A stretch of DNA of 64,000 bases from Streptomyces netropsis (lineage in GTDB: Bacteria; Actinomycetota; Actinomycetes; Streptomycetales; Streptomycetaceae). The translations under genes were made by a program, and so were the position numbers. The stretch lies in NCBI RefSeq assembly GCF_014203545.1, contig NZ_JACHJG010000013.1, positions 62,001 to 126,000 of the forward strand, written 5' to 3'. Positions 8,073 to 16,701 of this stretch are shown here, piece after piece. Each line of letters starts with the position of its first letter. Position 1 is the first letter of the stretch. Below the pieces are notes generated by a model that was not told the origin of the DNA, did not search any database, and worked only from the letters and a program-made list of their open reading frames with translations.

Positions 8073-9128
8073 TCAGCCGCGGGGGACCACCGTGGCGAGG
8101 ACCTTCGGAAGGGGGTGCCAGTCGGCGGTCGCGAAGCTGGCGTGGGTCTTGGCCATGAGGGCGACGCGGGCGCGTGCCTGGGCCTCGGTCGGCTTGGTGC
8201 CGTCGATGACGGGCGGCACCTTGTGCGCGTCGGTCATGACCACGAGGTAGTGCCGGTCGTCGTACCAGGCGGTGTCGATGCCGCCCTTGGCGTAGGTGGC
8301 GGCGTCACCGTCGAAGACCACGAACCACGGGCGGATGGTGGTGTCGGCGTAGCGCGTGCGCGGGTCGCCGGCCACCGCGCCGTGCACGGCGGGGAAGGCC
8401 CCGGCCTGCCGGAGCCGGCCGGCGGCGGCGAGGTCGCGCAGGTGGGTGGCGTACTCCCGGTCCGTCCACAGCCGGTCGGCGGGGTTGCCCTCCTCCACCG
8501 TGCCGGGGATCAGCTCGACGACGAACTTGCCCGCGAGCGCCGACCGGCTGGGCCAGCCGCCGGCCCGTACGGCCTCGTCGAGGTTCGCGTGGCCGGCCGC
8601 GAGGTCGGCGGGCCGGTAGAGGGCGTCGCCGAGCTTCTCGGTGAGCAGGGCGTCCAGCTCGGCGGGGCCGCGTCCGCTGTCCGCGTTGAACCCGTCCTTC
8701 ATCTCCACCTTGAGGAAGACGGGCCGGTGGCCGGGGTTGGCGTCGTGCCAGGCCCGGATGTCGGCGAGGCAACCGGAGAGGGGCTGGTTGCGGGACTTGG
8801 TGCGCAGCTCGGCGGGGGACGTGGCGCCCTCGCAGTTGTTGGCGTTGCGCACCGGGTTGGCGTGCGAGACGCGGAAGGCGCGTCCGCCGAAGCCGTTCGT
8901 CCAGACGTCGAGTTCGAGGAGCGAGGCCCCGGAGTCGAGGGCGTCGGCGAAGTAGGGGTACTTGTCCTGGAGGTAGGCGTTGTGGAGGCCGACGGACGTC
9001 GTCGCGGAGTAGGGCGCGGCGGGGGTGCCCGCCGCGCCCGTGGTCCGCGCCCCCGCCGGGGCCACCGTCGTGGCCACCGCCGCCGCTGCCGCCACCGCGA
9101 CCATTCCCGTACGCGTGACTGCGCGCAT
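8073..9128 (-). CDS. Secreted phosphatidylinositol-specific phospholipase C-like enzyme (Ca2+-dependent PI-PLC type)
   Basis: A 351-residue exported protein. An N-terminal signal peptide (MRAVTRTGMVAVAAAAAVAT with Ala-x-Ala cleavage near residue 29) precedes a TIM-barrel phosphodiesterase domain. The conserved family features are VGLHNAYLQ (catalytic His), LLELDVW (Glu/Asp metal ligands), FRVSHANP, LKVEMKDGF, and the late GKFVVELIPG and YLVVMTDAHK segments. It most resembles the calcium-dependent PI-PLC C1 family. I take ATG 9128 as the start; a GTG three codons upstream is possible. It faces the dodecin gene tail to tail with only 36 bp between. Confidence 0.85.
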   Translation of the reverse strand: MRAVTRTGMVAVAAAAAVATTVAPAGARTTGAAGTPAAPYSATTSVGLHNAYLQDKYPYFADALDSGASLLELDVWTNGFGGRAFRVSHANPVRNANNCEGATSPAELRTKSRNQPLSGCLADIRAWHDANPGHRPVFLKVEMKDGFNADSGRGPAELDALLTEKLGDALYRPADLAAGHANLDEAVRAGGWPSRSALAGKFVVELIPGTVEEGNPADRLWTDREYATHLRDLAAAGRLRQAGAFPAVHGAVAGDPRTRYADTTIRPWFVVFDGDAATYAKGGIDTAWYDDRHYLVVMTDAHKVPPVIDGTKPTEAQARARVALMAKTHASFATADWHPLPKVLATVVPRG

Positions 9129-9229
9129 GTCCCCCACCGCTTTCGTTCTGTTGTCGCTGTGCCGGATCTTGCTGTTACGAACGAGGAGCAGGGTACGGGA
9201 GTTGATCGAGTGACGGGATCAGGGGTGGC

Positions 9230-9425
9230 TCAGCCCGCCCCGTAGACGTCCTCCACGTAGCGGCCCGCTTCGGTCAGCTCGCGCAGCCAGGCATCGCAGG
9301 CGGTGGCGTCCGCGCCCGTCCGGCGGGCGTACAGCTCGCGCAGGGCCGCGCGGACGCCCGGCGCCATCCGGGCACCGTCGCCGCACACGTAGACGTGCGC
9401 CCCGGACTCCAGCGGGGACCGGACT
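9230..9425 (-). pseudogene. C-terminal stub of a flavoprotein (sulfite/P450-reductase type) gene
   Basis: Read on the minus strand, this stretch encodes about 65 residues, SPLESGAHVYVCGDGARMAP and following VRAALRELY, ending YVEDVYGAG and a TGA at 9230-9232. The VYVCGDGARM motif is the conserved NADPH-binding C-terminal signature of CPR/CysJ-type diflavin reductases and P450-reductase fusions. No other part of such a gene occurs nearby: immediately upstream on this strand is the right end of a tnpB element. The gene was therefore interrupted and most of it lost. Diflavin reductase versus P450-reductase fusion cannot be decided from this stub. Confidence 0.7.
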
Positions 9426-9450
9426 GGCGGGCGGCGAACGACTCGAAGTC

Positions 9451-10790
9451 TTGACGATGCTCCCCCGGGCGAAAGCCGGGAGATTCCCTTCGGCTACCCG
9501 CGGGTAGCCGGTTGGGCTTCACGCATCCGCATCCGCCCGTGGGCGGGACTCGGCACCGTGCGGCGCCTGCGCGTGCTGTTGATAACCGAGCCACCCGTCC
9601 GGCGGGCTCGGGCCTCAATCTCCACTGAGGCATTATGGTCCGCGTCATCCTCGTGCCCGCAGTGCGCACACGCGAACAACCTGCCGCAGCCCTGACGCGA
9701 GGCTGGGTCGACTCTCCCGCAGGCCGCGCAGGTCTAAGAAGTGTGAAAGGGCGACACCGGGCGAAGTTGCGAGCCGTACAGGCGGCACTTGTACTCCAGT
9801 TGGCGCCTGCGTTCACCGGGACAGTTGTCGAGAATTGAGCGGTTCAATCCGGCTTTGGCGCGCACGTTGCGGCCTGGCCGTTGAAGGGTGCCTTTGGCGC
9901 TGGCGGTCATGCTGGTCACGCGCAGGTCCTCGATGCCCACGAAGCCGTGGTTCTTGGCCAGGTAGGTGGTGAGACGGTGCGTGAAATCCTGGCGCCGGCT
10001 GGTTTCCCGGCCTTTCATTTTCGCGATCTGCGCGCTGGTGCGGCGCAGCCGGTTGCTGTACTTTCCTCCGTTGTGTCGCTTAGCGTGGACAAGCTGGCGG
10101 GCTTTGCGCTGTTCCAGATAACGCAGTCGGGCCCGCTCGCGCTTGTCCAGGCCCGGGGGTTTGATGCGCGGCGCGGTCTCGGTCGACACGTAGGCGGATG
10201 CAGACACCCCAAAATCGACGCCGCAGCCCGGCTTTCCGTTCAGCGCAGCTGCTTTGATCCCTGTTGCGACGCCGAAGGCAATGTGCCAGCCCACCCTGTC
10301 CCGGGAGATGGTGGCATTGCGGATGGCACCGCCGAGCGCCCGGGAGAGGCGAAAGCGCACCCAGCCCAGTTTCGGCAGACGCACCTCGGCCCAGTGCCGG
10401 TTCAGCTTGCGTATCTGGACCGCCTGCCCAGGCAGCGGGACGGACAGCCGATGCCCACGCTTCTTGAATACCGGGAACGCAGCAGGGTGTTTCGGATTGA
10501 AGAAGTTGTCGTACGCTGCGTCCAGGTGTCGCAACACCTGCTGACCGGCCTGCGCGGGCAGCTCTGCCAACCAAGCCAGCTCACTCTCAGCGCGAGCCTC
10601 TGTGAGGTACCGGCACTGCTCCATAGCCCGTAGAGTCCGACGGTGCTGCTCATAGACATGCACGCGCTGCTCAAGAGCCACATTCCACAAGGCGCGCACG
10701 GTATGCCCCCACGCGGCCAGGACCTGCTCCTGATCCACCGTGGGATACAACCGGTATCGGCGTCCCGCGTCTGCCTTCACACCCCGCAAA
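9451..10790 (-). mobile_element. IS200/IS605-type tnpB-only element (IS1341-like)
   Basis: The element contains a minus-strand tnpB and no tnpA. Downstream of tnpB on that strand is a structured right end: a 20-bp perfect palindrome at 9491-9510 (CGGCTACCCGCGGGTAGCCG) and a GAAA-loop hairpin at 9464-9480, after which sequence with the character of the interrupted reductase gene begins at about 9450. That arrangement resembles known tnpB right ends, whose transcript serves as the omega RNA. Boundaries are approximate: the left end beyond 10790 is not recognisable, and elements of this family do not make target duplications. Confidence 0.65.
9494..10780 (-). pseudogene. tnpB: tnpB (RNA-guided nuclease of IS200/IS605 family) with in-frame amber codon
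   Basis: Full-length TnpB frame of 428 codons interrupted by one TAG at 9734-9736. The GTG at 10780 gives MKADAGRRYRLYPTVDQEQ, the usual TnpB N-terminus. RuvC-I Asp is in GCGVDFGVSAS, RuvC-II Glu in FVGIEDLRV. After PVSPFHTS comes the TAG where the family has Gln (SQTC), then, still in frame, TCAACGRVDP, FACAHCGHEDDADHNAS: the four-Cys zinc ribbon and the RuvC-III Asp. So a single C-to-T change (CAG to TAG) explains the split. The truncated 348-residue product would lack RuvC-III and the zinc ribbon and should be inactive as a nuclease. Confidence 0.85.
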
Positions 10791-11063
10791 CTACTCTCGC
10801 AGCCGGATCAGTGAAGACTGAATTTCCCTGATGAGCGTCCACTTGGCCTTCCGGACCAGTACCGATTCAATGTGTTCACCAATGTTCGCCGCACGGCAAA
10901 AAAGAGATCGCACGGGCCATGTGCTCGGACCTCAAGCAGCCCAGCGAACAGCGGACCCGGCCTGCGCGGAGGAAGGAGACGTCCAACGTGATGCGGCAGC
11001 GCTCCGCTCCCCTGTTGCCAAGCGAGCGATGCGCTTCGCCTCCGCATTGAAGGGCGGTGATGA
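10791..11063. other. Relic sequence between the tnpB element and the truncated regulator
   Basis: This stretch is less GC-rich than its surroundings and has no confident gene. On the minus strand a 41-codon frame (GTG 10913 to TAG 10791) encodes an amphipathic peptide (including HIESVLVRKAKWTLIREIQ) that looks protein-like but has no good ribosome site and no recognised family. The plus strand has only short frames. I read it as debris from past insertion and deletion events around the tnpB element. Confidence 0.35.
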
Positions 11064-11168
11064 GCGACGGGCGATCCGCAGCATGGCCGGAGTGGTGGCG
11101 CGCGCCGGCCCGAGGGCGAGGCGGGCATCAGGGGAACGGACGGTGAGATCACGGTCGCGAACCCGGCC

Positions 11169-11738
11169 ATGGCCGCCGAGTGGGGCGCGGTCCCCGGGCG
11201 GCTGCGGGGCCGCAATGTGCTGGACCTCTTCCGGCCCCGCGCCACCGCCCAGCTCGACCGGCTCGGTGAGGCGCTGCGGCTGGGCCACCGCTCCCGCTAC
11301 CGCGTCGAGGTGTGCTGGCTCCCGGTGGGCGCGGACGGGGCCGAGCGCGAGGGCGAGCTGCTGGTGGACCCGGTCGGCGAGCCGTCCCCGACGTATCCGA
11401 TGCTGCTGGTGGTGCTGCGGGTGCGGGCGGCCGGGCCGACGCCGCCCGTGGCGCCGCCGGTGGCGGAGGTGAGCGAGGTGGAGGCCCGGATCCTCGCGCT
11501 GGCGGCGACGGGGGCCACGACGGCCGCCGTGGGCAAGGCGGTCGGGCTGACCGTGGACGGGGTCAATTACCACCTGGCCCGGCTCACCCGGCGCTGGCGG
11601 GTGCCGAACCGTACCGCGCTGGTGGCCAAGGCGTATGTGCTCGGCGTGCTTTCCCCCGGTCGGTGGCCGCCGGAGCCGGCCGGTCAGCGGGTGCGCAGCA
11701 CGCAGTCGCCGCACATGCCGCCGGAGGGCACCCGGTAG
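11169..11738 (+). CDS. PAS-HTH (LuxR-like) regulator, N-terminally truncated, probably a gene remnant
   Basis: From the ATG at 11169 the 189 residues give part of a PAS domain (RLRGRNVLDLFRPRATAQLD, YRVEVCWLPV) and a C-terminal helix-turn-helix of the LuxR/GerE type (VSEVEARILALAATGATTAA, VDGVNYHLARLTRRWRVPNR). The frame is open upstream to a TGA at 11061-11063 and encodes RGTDGEITVANPAM there, which is the start of the PAS fold, yet no start codon or ribosome site lies in that part. The N-terminus was therefore probably lost with the adjacent rearrangement. The 3' end overlaps the FhuF-like gene by 55 bp on the opposite strand. Confidence 0.5.
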   Translation: MAAEWGAVPGRLRGRNVLDLFRPRATAQLDRLGEALRLGHRSRYRVEVCWLPVGADGAEREGELLVDPVGEPSPTYPMLLVVLRVRAAGPTPPVAPPVAEVSEVEARILALAATGATTAAVGKAVGLTVDGVNYHLARLTRRWRVPNRTALVAKAYVLGVLSPGRWPPEPAGQRVRSTQSPHMPPEGTR

Positions 11739-12385
11739 TACAGGCAGCAGCTGCGGCGCCGGAAGGACGGCCCGCCGCGCGTGGTGAGCGTGCCGGTGTC
11801 GCGCAGCAGCGGGTCCTCGAAGAGGGCCCGGGTGACGGTGATCGCCCGGGCCGCGTCCTCGGGCCGGCCCTGTGCGAGGCACCAGGTGTGCAGGACGCGC
11901 AGGGAGCCGGCGAGGGAGGAGGCCGCGTTGCCCCACAACAGCCGGCCGGAGATCGGGACGACCGCGCGGGTGAGGTGGTGGAGGGAGGCCAGCCGGTCGT
12001 GCAGGACGCTCGTGGCGATCGGCGGCACCGGGTCGGTGCCGTGCGGCAGGGCGGCCGGGCGGGGCAGCCAGAGGTCGTCGGGGGCGGTCCGGGCGGGGTG
12101 CCACCACAGCGCCGGGCCCGAGAGGTCGGGGACGTGGCCGGTGAGCACGGCGGAGCCGAGGGCGATCGAGAGCAGCCGGCCGGCGATGCCCTGGAAGGCG
12201 ATGGACGCGGCCACCCGGCGGTCCGCCGTGCCGAGCCGCTCGGCGACGGTCGCCACCCGGGCCCGCACCGCCGGTTCGGCGAGGGGCAGATAGCCGGGTC
12301 CGGGCGGCCCGTCGGGGCCACCGGCGCCGGCGTCGGTGCGCAGGGCGAAGAACGGCCCTACGGAGGCGAGGTCGCCGAGATGCAT
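11684..12385 (-). CDS. FhuF-like (2Fe-2S) protein, putative ferric-siderophore reductase
   Basis: A 233-residue cytosolic protein. The C-terminus has the FhuF-type cluster motif CCLYYRVPSGGMCGDC, i.e. Cys-Cys-x10-Cys-x2-Cys, which binds a 2Fe-2S centre and in relatives reduces ferric siderophores to release iron. The N-terminal part (MHLGDLASVGPFFALRTDA, then VAASIAFQGIAGRLLSIALG) fits the family. I choose ATG 12385 because the longer frame runs into the MITE-like element. No siderophore genes or iron box are visible beside it; the neighbouring truncated regulator is convergent. Confidence 0.8.
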   Translation of the reverse strand: MHLGDLASVGPFFALRTDAGAGGPDGPPGPGYLPLAEPAVRARVATVAERLGTADRRVAASIAFQGIAGRLLSIALGSAVLTGHVPDLSGPALWWHPARTAPDDLWLPRPAALPHGTDPVPPIATSVLHDRLASLHHLTRAVVPISGRLLWGNAASSLAGSLRVLHTWCLAQGRPEDAARAITVTRALFEDPLLRDTGTLTTRGGPSFRRRSCCLYYRVPSGGMCGDCVLRTR

Positions 12386-12448
12386 GGACGGGTGCGCCTT
12401 CCTCAGTCGATCGTGCGGCTGCCGAGGCCCATAGGTATCAGAAGGCCG

Positions 12449-12645
12449 CCAGGGCCTGTCCGGTGGATCTCCGTGGATCGGCGAGCGGCGCCCGGTTCGT
12501 GCGATCGCAAGACGGAGGGCCACCCCCTCGTACCGGGCGTACTCGGGCGAGCCCGACAACGCAGTGAGCTCCCCCGGCTACCGCCGGGAGGTGCCCCCGG
12601 TGACAGGCGTCAGGAGCCCGCGAAGATCCGCCGGACAGGCCCTGG
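12449..12645. mobile_element. 197-bp MITE-like element with 22-bp terminal inverted repeats
   Basis: The ends are CCAGGGCCTGTCCGG(T/C)GGATCT in inverted orientation (12449-12470 and 12624-12645), matching at 21 of 22 positions. The interior holds no gene but contains a strong palindrome around 12570-12590 (CCCCCGGCTACCGCCGGGAG). The sequence ATCAGAA lies close outside both ends, five bases from the left tip and two from the right, and may be a remnant of a target duplication or chance. A transposase-less element mobilised by a relative with the same ends is the likely nature. Confidence 0.7.
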
Positions 12646-12826
12646 GCATCAGAACACGGCCCGGAGGCCACCGGCGGGGTGACGGCCCGTCAACCCCGCT
12701 GCGGGCCGCTCGAGGACGTGGCCCGGACACCACGCCCACCATCCGACGCATCCTTGACAGCCTTCCCGCCCCCCACGAGCCTCGACCTGACAACGATGTC
12801 ATCGGAACATGTGAGGGACGTGGACG
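12646..12826. other. Upstream region of the GH92 gene
   Basis: The 181 bp between the MITE-like element and the mannosidase start contain no gene. A relatively AT-containing stretch CCTTGACAGCC at about 12752-12762 resembles a -35 hexamer (TTGACA) of a housekeeping promoter, though the matching -10 is not obvious. The ribosome site GAGGGA lies at 12813-12818. Confidence 0.35.
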
Positions 12827-15163
12827 ATGAGATGGACCGGACACCCGCGGCCGCGCACCCTGGCGGCCGTGCTCGCCCTCGCGGCGATGCTGGGCGGTAC
12901 CGCACTCGTGCCCGCACCGGCGGCCCCGAAGGCCGAGCGCCTCACCGACCTGGTGAACCCGTTCATCGGCACCCAGAACGAGGGCAACACCTTCCCCGGC
13001 GCCTCGGTGCCGTTCGGCATGGTGCAGCTCTCCCCCGACACCGGGCACAACACCGGCTACGACTACAAGGACGACCGCATCCGCGGCTTCAGCTCCGTGC
13101 ATCTGTCCGGGGTCGGCTGCGACCTCGGCGGCGACCTGCCCGTCCTGCCCACCACGGGTGAGGTGACGGAGACCGACTACGCGCGCTACGCCGCGAAGTT
13201 CGCCCACGAGGACGAGAAGGCCCGCCCCGGCTACTACCGGGTCGCTCTGAAGACCGGCATCACCGCCGAGCTGACGGCGGGGACCCGCACCGGTCACCAG
13301 CGCTACACCTTCCCCGCGACGGACAAGGCCAACGTCCTGCTCAACACGGGACAGTCGCTGCACAAGACGGTCTCCACCACCGTCGAGGTCCTGGACTCCC
13401 GTACCGTCCGCACCACCATCACCGGCCGGGGCTTCTGCCGGGACACCCGCCCGTACACCCTCCACACCCTCACCCGCTTCGACCGCCCCTTCACCACCTA
13501 CGGCACCTGGAACGGCGGGGCGGTCACCGACCGGTCCAAGCGCTCCACCTCCAGCGGCCGCAACGGCGCCTGGGTCCGCTTCGACACCACCGACGACCGG
13601 GACGTCGAGGCCACCACCGCCGTCAGCTACGTCGACGCGGAGGGGGCGGCGGGCAACCTGCGGGCGGAGCCGGGCGACTTCGACAGCACGGCCCAGGCGG
13701 CCCGCACCTCCTGGGAGGAGCGGCTGCGCTCGGTGCGGGCCGTGGGCGGCGGCGAGACCCTGCGGCGCACCTTCTACTCCTCGCTCTACCGCTCCTTCCT
13801 CACCCCCAGCATCGGCAGCGACGCCGACGGCCGCTACACCGGCTGGGACCAGCGCACGCACCGCGCCGAGGGTTTCACCTACTACCAGAACTGGTCCCTG
13901 TGGGACACCTACCGCACCCAGGCGCAGCTGCTGGCGCTGCTCGCGCCGGGTGAGGCGCGGGACATGGCGCTGTCGGTGCTGCGCATCGACACCGACAGCG
14001 GCTGGCTGCCCAAATGGGGCTACGCCACGGTCGAGACGAACATCATGACCGGTGACCCCGTGACGCCCTACCTCACCAACGCCTATCAGCACGGGCTGCT
14101 GACGGGCCACGAGGAGGAGGTCTACCGGGCGCTGCGCAAGAACGCCGACGGGGTGCCCCCGGCGGAGTCCATGCAGGTGGGCCGGGAGGGCAACGCCGAG
14201 TACGTACGGAACGGTTTCGTCCCCTTCCGGCCGGACGCACCCGAGAGCAAGCCCGGCGACTCCGACTACCAGCACGCCGCGTCGGCCACTTTGGAGTACG
14301 CGCTCTCCGACGCCGTGCTCGCGAAGATGGCCCGGGGCCTCGGCCACCAGGAGGACGCCGAGCGCTACGCGGACCGGTCCCGGAACTACCGGAAGCTGCA
14401 CGACCCGGCCACCGGCTTCTTCCGCCCCCGGGACGCGGGCGGCGCGTTCACCGGGTCCGCCGACCCGGCGCGGAGCCCCGGCTTCCACGAGGGCACGGCC
14501 TGGCAGTACCAGTGGCTGGTGCCGCAGGACGTGCCCGGCATGCTGGAGCTGATCGGCGGCAAGGACGCGGCGGACGAGCGGCTGGACGCGTTCTTCGCGT
14601 ACGACAGGCTGCTCGCGGACCCGGCGCGGACGGCGCGCGAGGTGTGGGTCAACGGCCCGTACGACTACTACAACGCCGACAAGTACAACCCGCAGAACGA
14701 GCCGGACCTCATCGCCCCGTACACCTACCTCTCCACCGGCAGGCCGTGGAAGACGACGGACGTGGTGCACGCCGCGCTGACGCTCTTCACCGACACGCCG
14801 ACCGGGATGACGGGCAACGACGACCTCGGCACGATGTCGGCGTGGATGGTGCTCTCGGCCATCGGGGTGTACCCGGTGCAGCCGGGCGGTGACGTCTGGG
14901 GGCTGAGCACCCCGGTCTTCGACCGCGTCGACCTGCTGCTGGACCGGCGCTGGTACCCGGAAGGCGGCTTCACGGTCACCGCGCCGGGCACCTCGGGCAC
15001 CGACCGGTACATCCGGTCCGCGCGGCTGGACGGGGACCCGCTGGACCGTACGTATCTGACGACCCGGGAGATCCGGGAGGGCCGGCGGCTGGACTTCCGT
15101 GTGGGCGACACCCCCTCCCGCTGGGGCACGGCGCGCGCGGCCACGGCGCCCGCCATCGGATGA
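12827..15163 (+). CDS. Secreted GH92 family glycoside hydrolase (alpha-mannosidase type)
   Basis: A 778-residue exported enzyme of family GH92, calcium-dependent exo-alpha-mannosidases that trim mannose from glycoproteins or mannans. An N-terminal signal peptide (about residues 1-32, ending PAPAAP) is followed by VNPFIGTQNEGNTFPGASVP, the family opening motif, HLSGVGCDLGGDLPV, WSLWDTYRTQAQLLALL, EGTAWQYQWLVPQDV and the late GNDDLGTMSAWMVLSAIGVY, which carries active-site residues. Length is right for a complete two-domain GH92 without extra carbohydrate-binding modules. ATG 12827 has GAGGGA upstream. Linkage specificity cannot be told from sequence. Confidence 0.92.
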   Translation: MRWTGHPRPRTLAAVLALAAMLGGTALVPAPAAPKAERLTDLVNPFIGTQNEGNTFPGASVPFGMVQLSPDTGHNTGYDYKDDRIRGFSSVHLSGVGCDLGGDLPVLPTTGEVTETDYARYAAKFAHEDEKARPGYYRVALKTGITAELTAGTRTGHQRYTFPATDKANVLLNTGQSLHKTVSTTVEVLDSRTVRTTITGRGFCRDTRPYTLHTLTRFDRPFTTYGTWNGGAVTDRSKRSTSSGRNGAWVRFDTTDDRDVEATTAVSYVDAEGAAGNLRAEPGDFDSTAQAARTSWEERLRSVRAVGGGETLRRTFYSSLYRSFLTPSIGSDADGRYTGWDQRTHRAEGFTYYQNWSLWDTYRTQAQLLALLAPGEARDMALSVLRIDTDSGWLPKWGYATVETNIMTGDPVTPYLTNAYQHGLLTGHEEEVYRALRKNADGVPPAESMQVGREGNAEYVRNGFVPFRPDAPESKPGDSDYQHAASATLEYALSDAVLAKMARGLGHQEDAERYADRSRNYRKLHDPATGFFRPRDAGGAFTGSADPARSPGFHEGTAWQYQWLVPQDVPGMLELIGGKDAADERLDAFFAYDRLLADPARTAREVWVNGPYDYYNADKYNPQNEPDLIAPYTYLSTGRPWKTTDVVHAALTLFTDTPTGMTGNDDLGTMSAWMVLSAIGVYPVQPGGDVWGLSTPVFDRVDLLLDRRWYPEGGFTVTAPGTSGTDRYIRSARLDGDPLDRTYLTTREIREGRRLDFRVGDTPSRWGTARAATAPAIG

Positions 15164-15252
15164 ACCCTCGGCCGGGCGCGGGGCGGCACCTTCCTTCGCC
15201 GCCCTCGCTCGGCCATGATGACCCGCCGTCAGCGTCGACGAGAGGACACGAG

Positions 15253-16695
15253 ATGGCCGGGCTCCGGCAAGGCGTACTGCGCCGCAAACCGATCGAGCAC
15301 ATCGAGGAGGCGGAGACGGCCGAGGGCGGCGGGCCCTCCCAACGGCTGACCCGGACACTGGGCCTGTGGCAGCTCACGGCGATCGGCGTCGGCGGCATCA
15401 TCGGCGCCGGCATCTTCAGCCTGGCGGGCACCGTCGCGAACGGCACGGCGGGCCCGGCCGTGCTCATCTCCTTCCTGATCGCGGGCGTGGCGAGCGCGGC
15501 CGCCGCGTTCTCGTACGCGGAGTTCGCGGGCCTGATCCCGCGCGCCGGGTCCGCCTACACGTACGGCTATGTGGTGCTCGGCGAGATCGGCGGCTGGTTC
15601 ATCGGCTGGGACCTGCTGCTGGAGTACACGGCGATCGTCGCGGTCGTGGCGATCGGCATCTCCGGGTACATCAACTTCCTGCTCGGGGAGGCGAACGCGG
15701 AGCTGCCCGCGTGGATGCTGGGCGCCCCGGGCACCGGGGACGGCCACCGGGTGGACCTGTTCGCGGCGGTGCTGTGCCTGCTGATCGCGTATCTGCTGAC
15801 CATGGGCATCAAGAACGCGGCCCGCTTCGAGACCGTGGTCGTGGGGCTGAAGATCCTGGTGGTGCTGCTGGTCGTCGTGGTGGGCTTCTTCCACGTCAAG
15901 TCCGACAACTACACCCCGTTCTTCCCTTACGGCGTCAGTGGCGCGTTCACGGGAGCGGCCACGGTCTTCTTCGCGGTGTTCGGGTACGACGCGATGTCCA
16001 CGGCGGCCGAGGAGTCGAAGGACGCGCAGCGGCACATGCCGAAGGCGATCATGTACTCGCTCGCGGTCTCGATGGTCCTCTACGTCCTGGCGTGCCTGGT
16101 GCTCACCGGCATGCAGCCCTACCAGGAGATCGACAAGGAGGCCGGCTTCTCCACCGCGTTCAAGTCGGTGGGGCTGACCGGCATCGCGGACGTCATCGCG
16201 GTCGGCGCGATCATCGGCATCCTGACGGTGATGTTCACCTTCATGCTCGGCGTGACCCGCGTGTGGTACGCGATGAGCCGTGACGGACTGCTGCCGAAGT
16301 GGTTCGCGAAGACGCATCCGACCCGGCACGTGCCGACGCGGGTGACGTGGATCGTCGGTGTCGCGTCGGCGGCGATCGCGGGCTTCGTGCCGATCGGCGA
16401 GGCGGCGGAGCTGACCAACATCGGCATTCTGCTGGCCTTCGCGGTGGTGTGCACGGCGGTCATCGTGCTGCGCTACAAGCGGCCGGAGCTGCCGCGCAGC
16501 TTCCGCTGCCCGTGGGTGCCGTTCGTCCCGGCGGTCGGGGTCGCCGCGTCGATCTGGCTGATCACGTATCTGGCCTGGCAGACGTGGGTGCGGTTCGCGA
16601 TCTGGTTCGTCGTCGGGCTGGTCGTGTACTTCGCGTACTCCTACCGCAATTCGGAGCTGGCCAAGGCGGAGCGGGCGGCCGGCCGCCAGGGCTGA
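15253..16695 (+). CDS. APC-family amino acid permease (CAT-like)
   Basis: A 480-residue polytopic membrane protein with about 12 hydrophobic segments. The opening TLGLWQLTAIGVGGIIGAGI is the APC substrate-binding motif of the cationic amino acid transporter (YfnA/YhdG) branch, and FFAVFGYDAMSTAAEESKDA is the conserved loop around segment 6. The start at ATG 15253 is preceded by GAGAGGACACGAG and leaves a 30-residue cytoplasmic N-tail. It lies 89 bp after the GH92 gene on the same strand but has its own start region, so co-transcription is uncertain. Confidence 0.9.
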   Translation: MAGLRQGVLRRKPIEHIEEAETAEGGGPSQRLTRTLGLWQLTAIGVGGIIGAGIFSLAGTVANGTAGPAVLISFLIAGVASAAAAFSYAEFAGLIPRAGSAYTYGYVVLGEIGGWFIGWDLLLEYTAIVAVVAIGISGYINFLLGEANAELPAWMLGAPGTGDGHRVDLFAAVLCLLIAYLLTMGIKNAARFETVVVGLKILVVLLVVVVGFFHVKSDNYTPFFPYGVSGAFTGAATVFFAVFGYDAMSTAAEESKDAQRHMPKAIMYSLAVSMVLYVLACLVLTGMQPYQEIDKEAGFSTAFKSVGLTGIADVIAVGAIIGILTVMFTFMLGVTRVWYAMSRDGLLPKWFAKTHPTRHVPTRVTWIVGVASAAIAGFVPIGEAAELTNIGILLAFAVVCTAVIVLRYKRPELPRSFRCPWVPFVPAVGVAASIWLITYLAWQTWVRFAIWFVVGLVVYFAYSYRNSELAKAERAAGRQG

Positions 16696-16701
16696 CCCGT
16701 C

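Noticed and set aside
8073..9128. Interpretation of the secreted barrel protein as a glycerophosphodiester phosphodiesterase (GDPD)
   Set aside because: It begins VGLHNAY with LLELDVW and lacks the GDPD H-R-G opening; the PI-PLC C1 pattern fits better.
9494..9736. Frameshift as the reason for the split tnpB
   Set aside because: Both parts are in the same frame; the interruption is one TAG codon, not an insertion or deletion.
12578..15358. A 926-codon minus-strand frame opposite the GH92 gene
   Set aside because: Antisense shadow of a clear GH92 enzyme; Arg/Val/Gly-rich and no start region.
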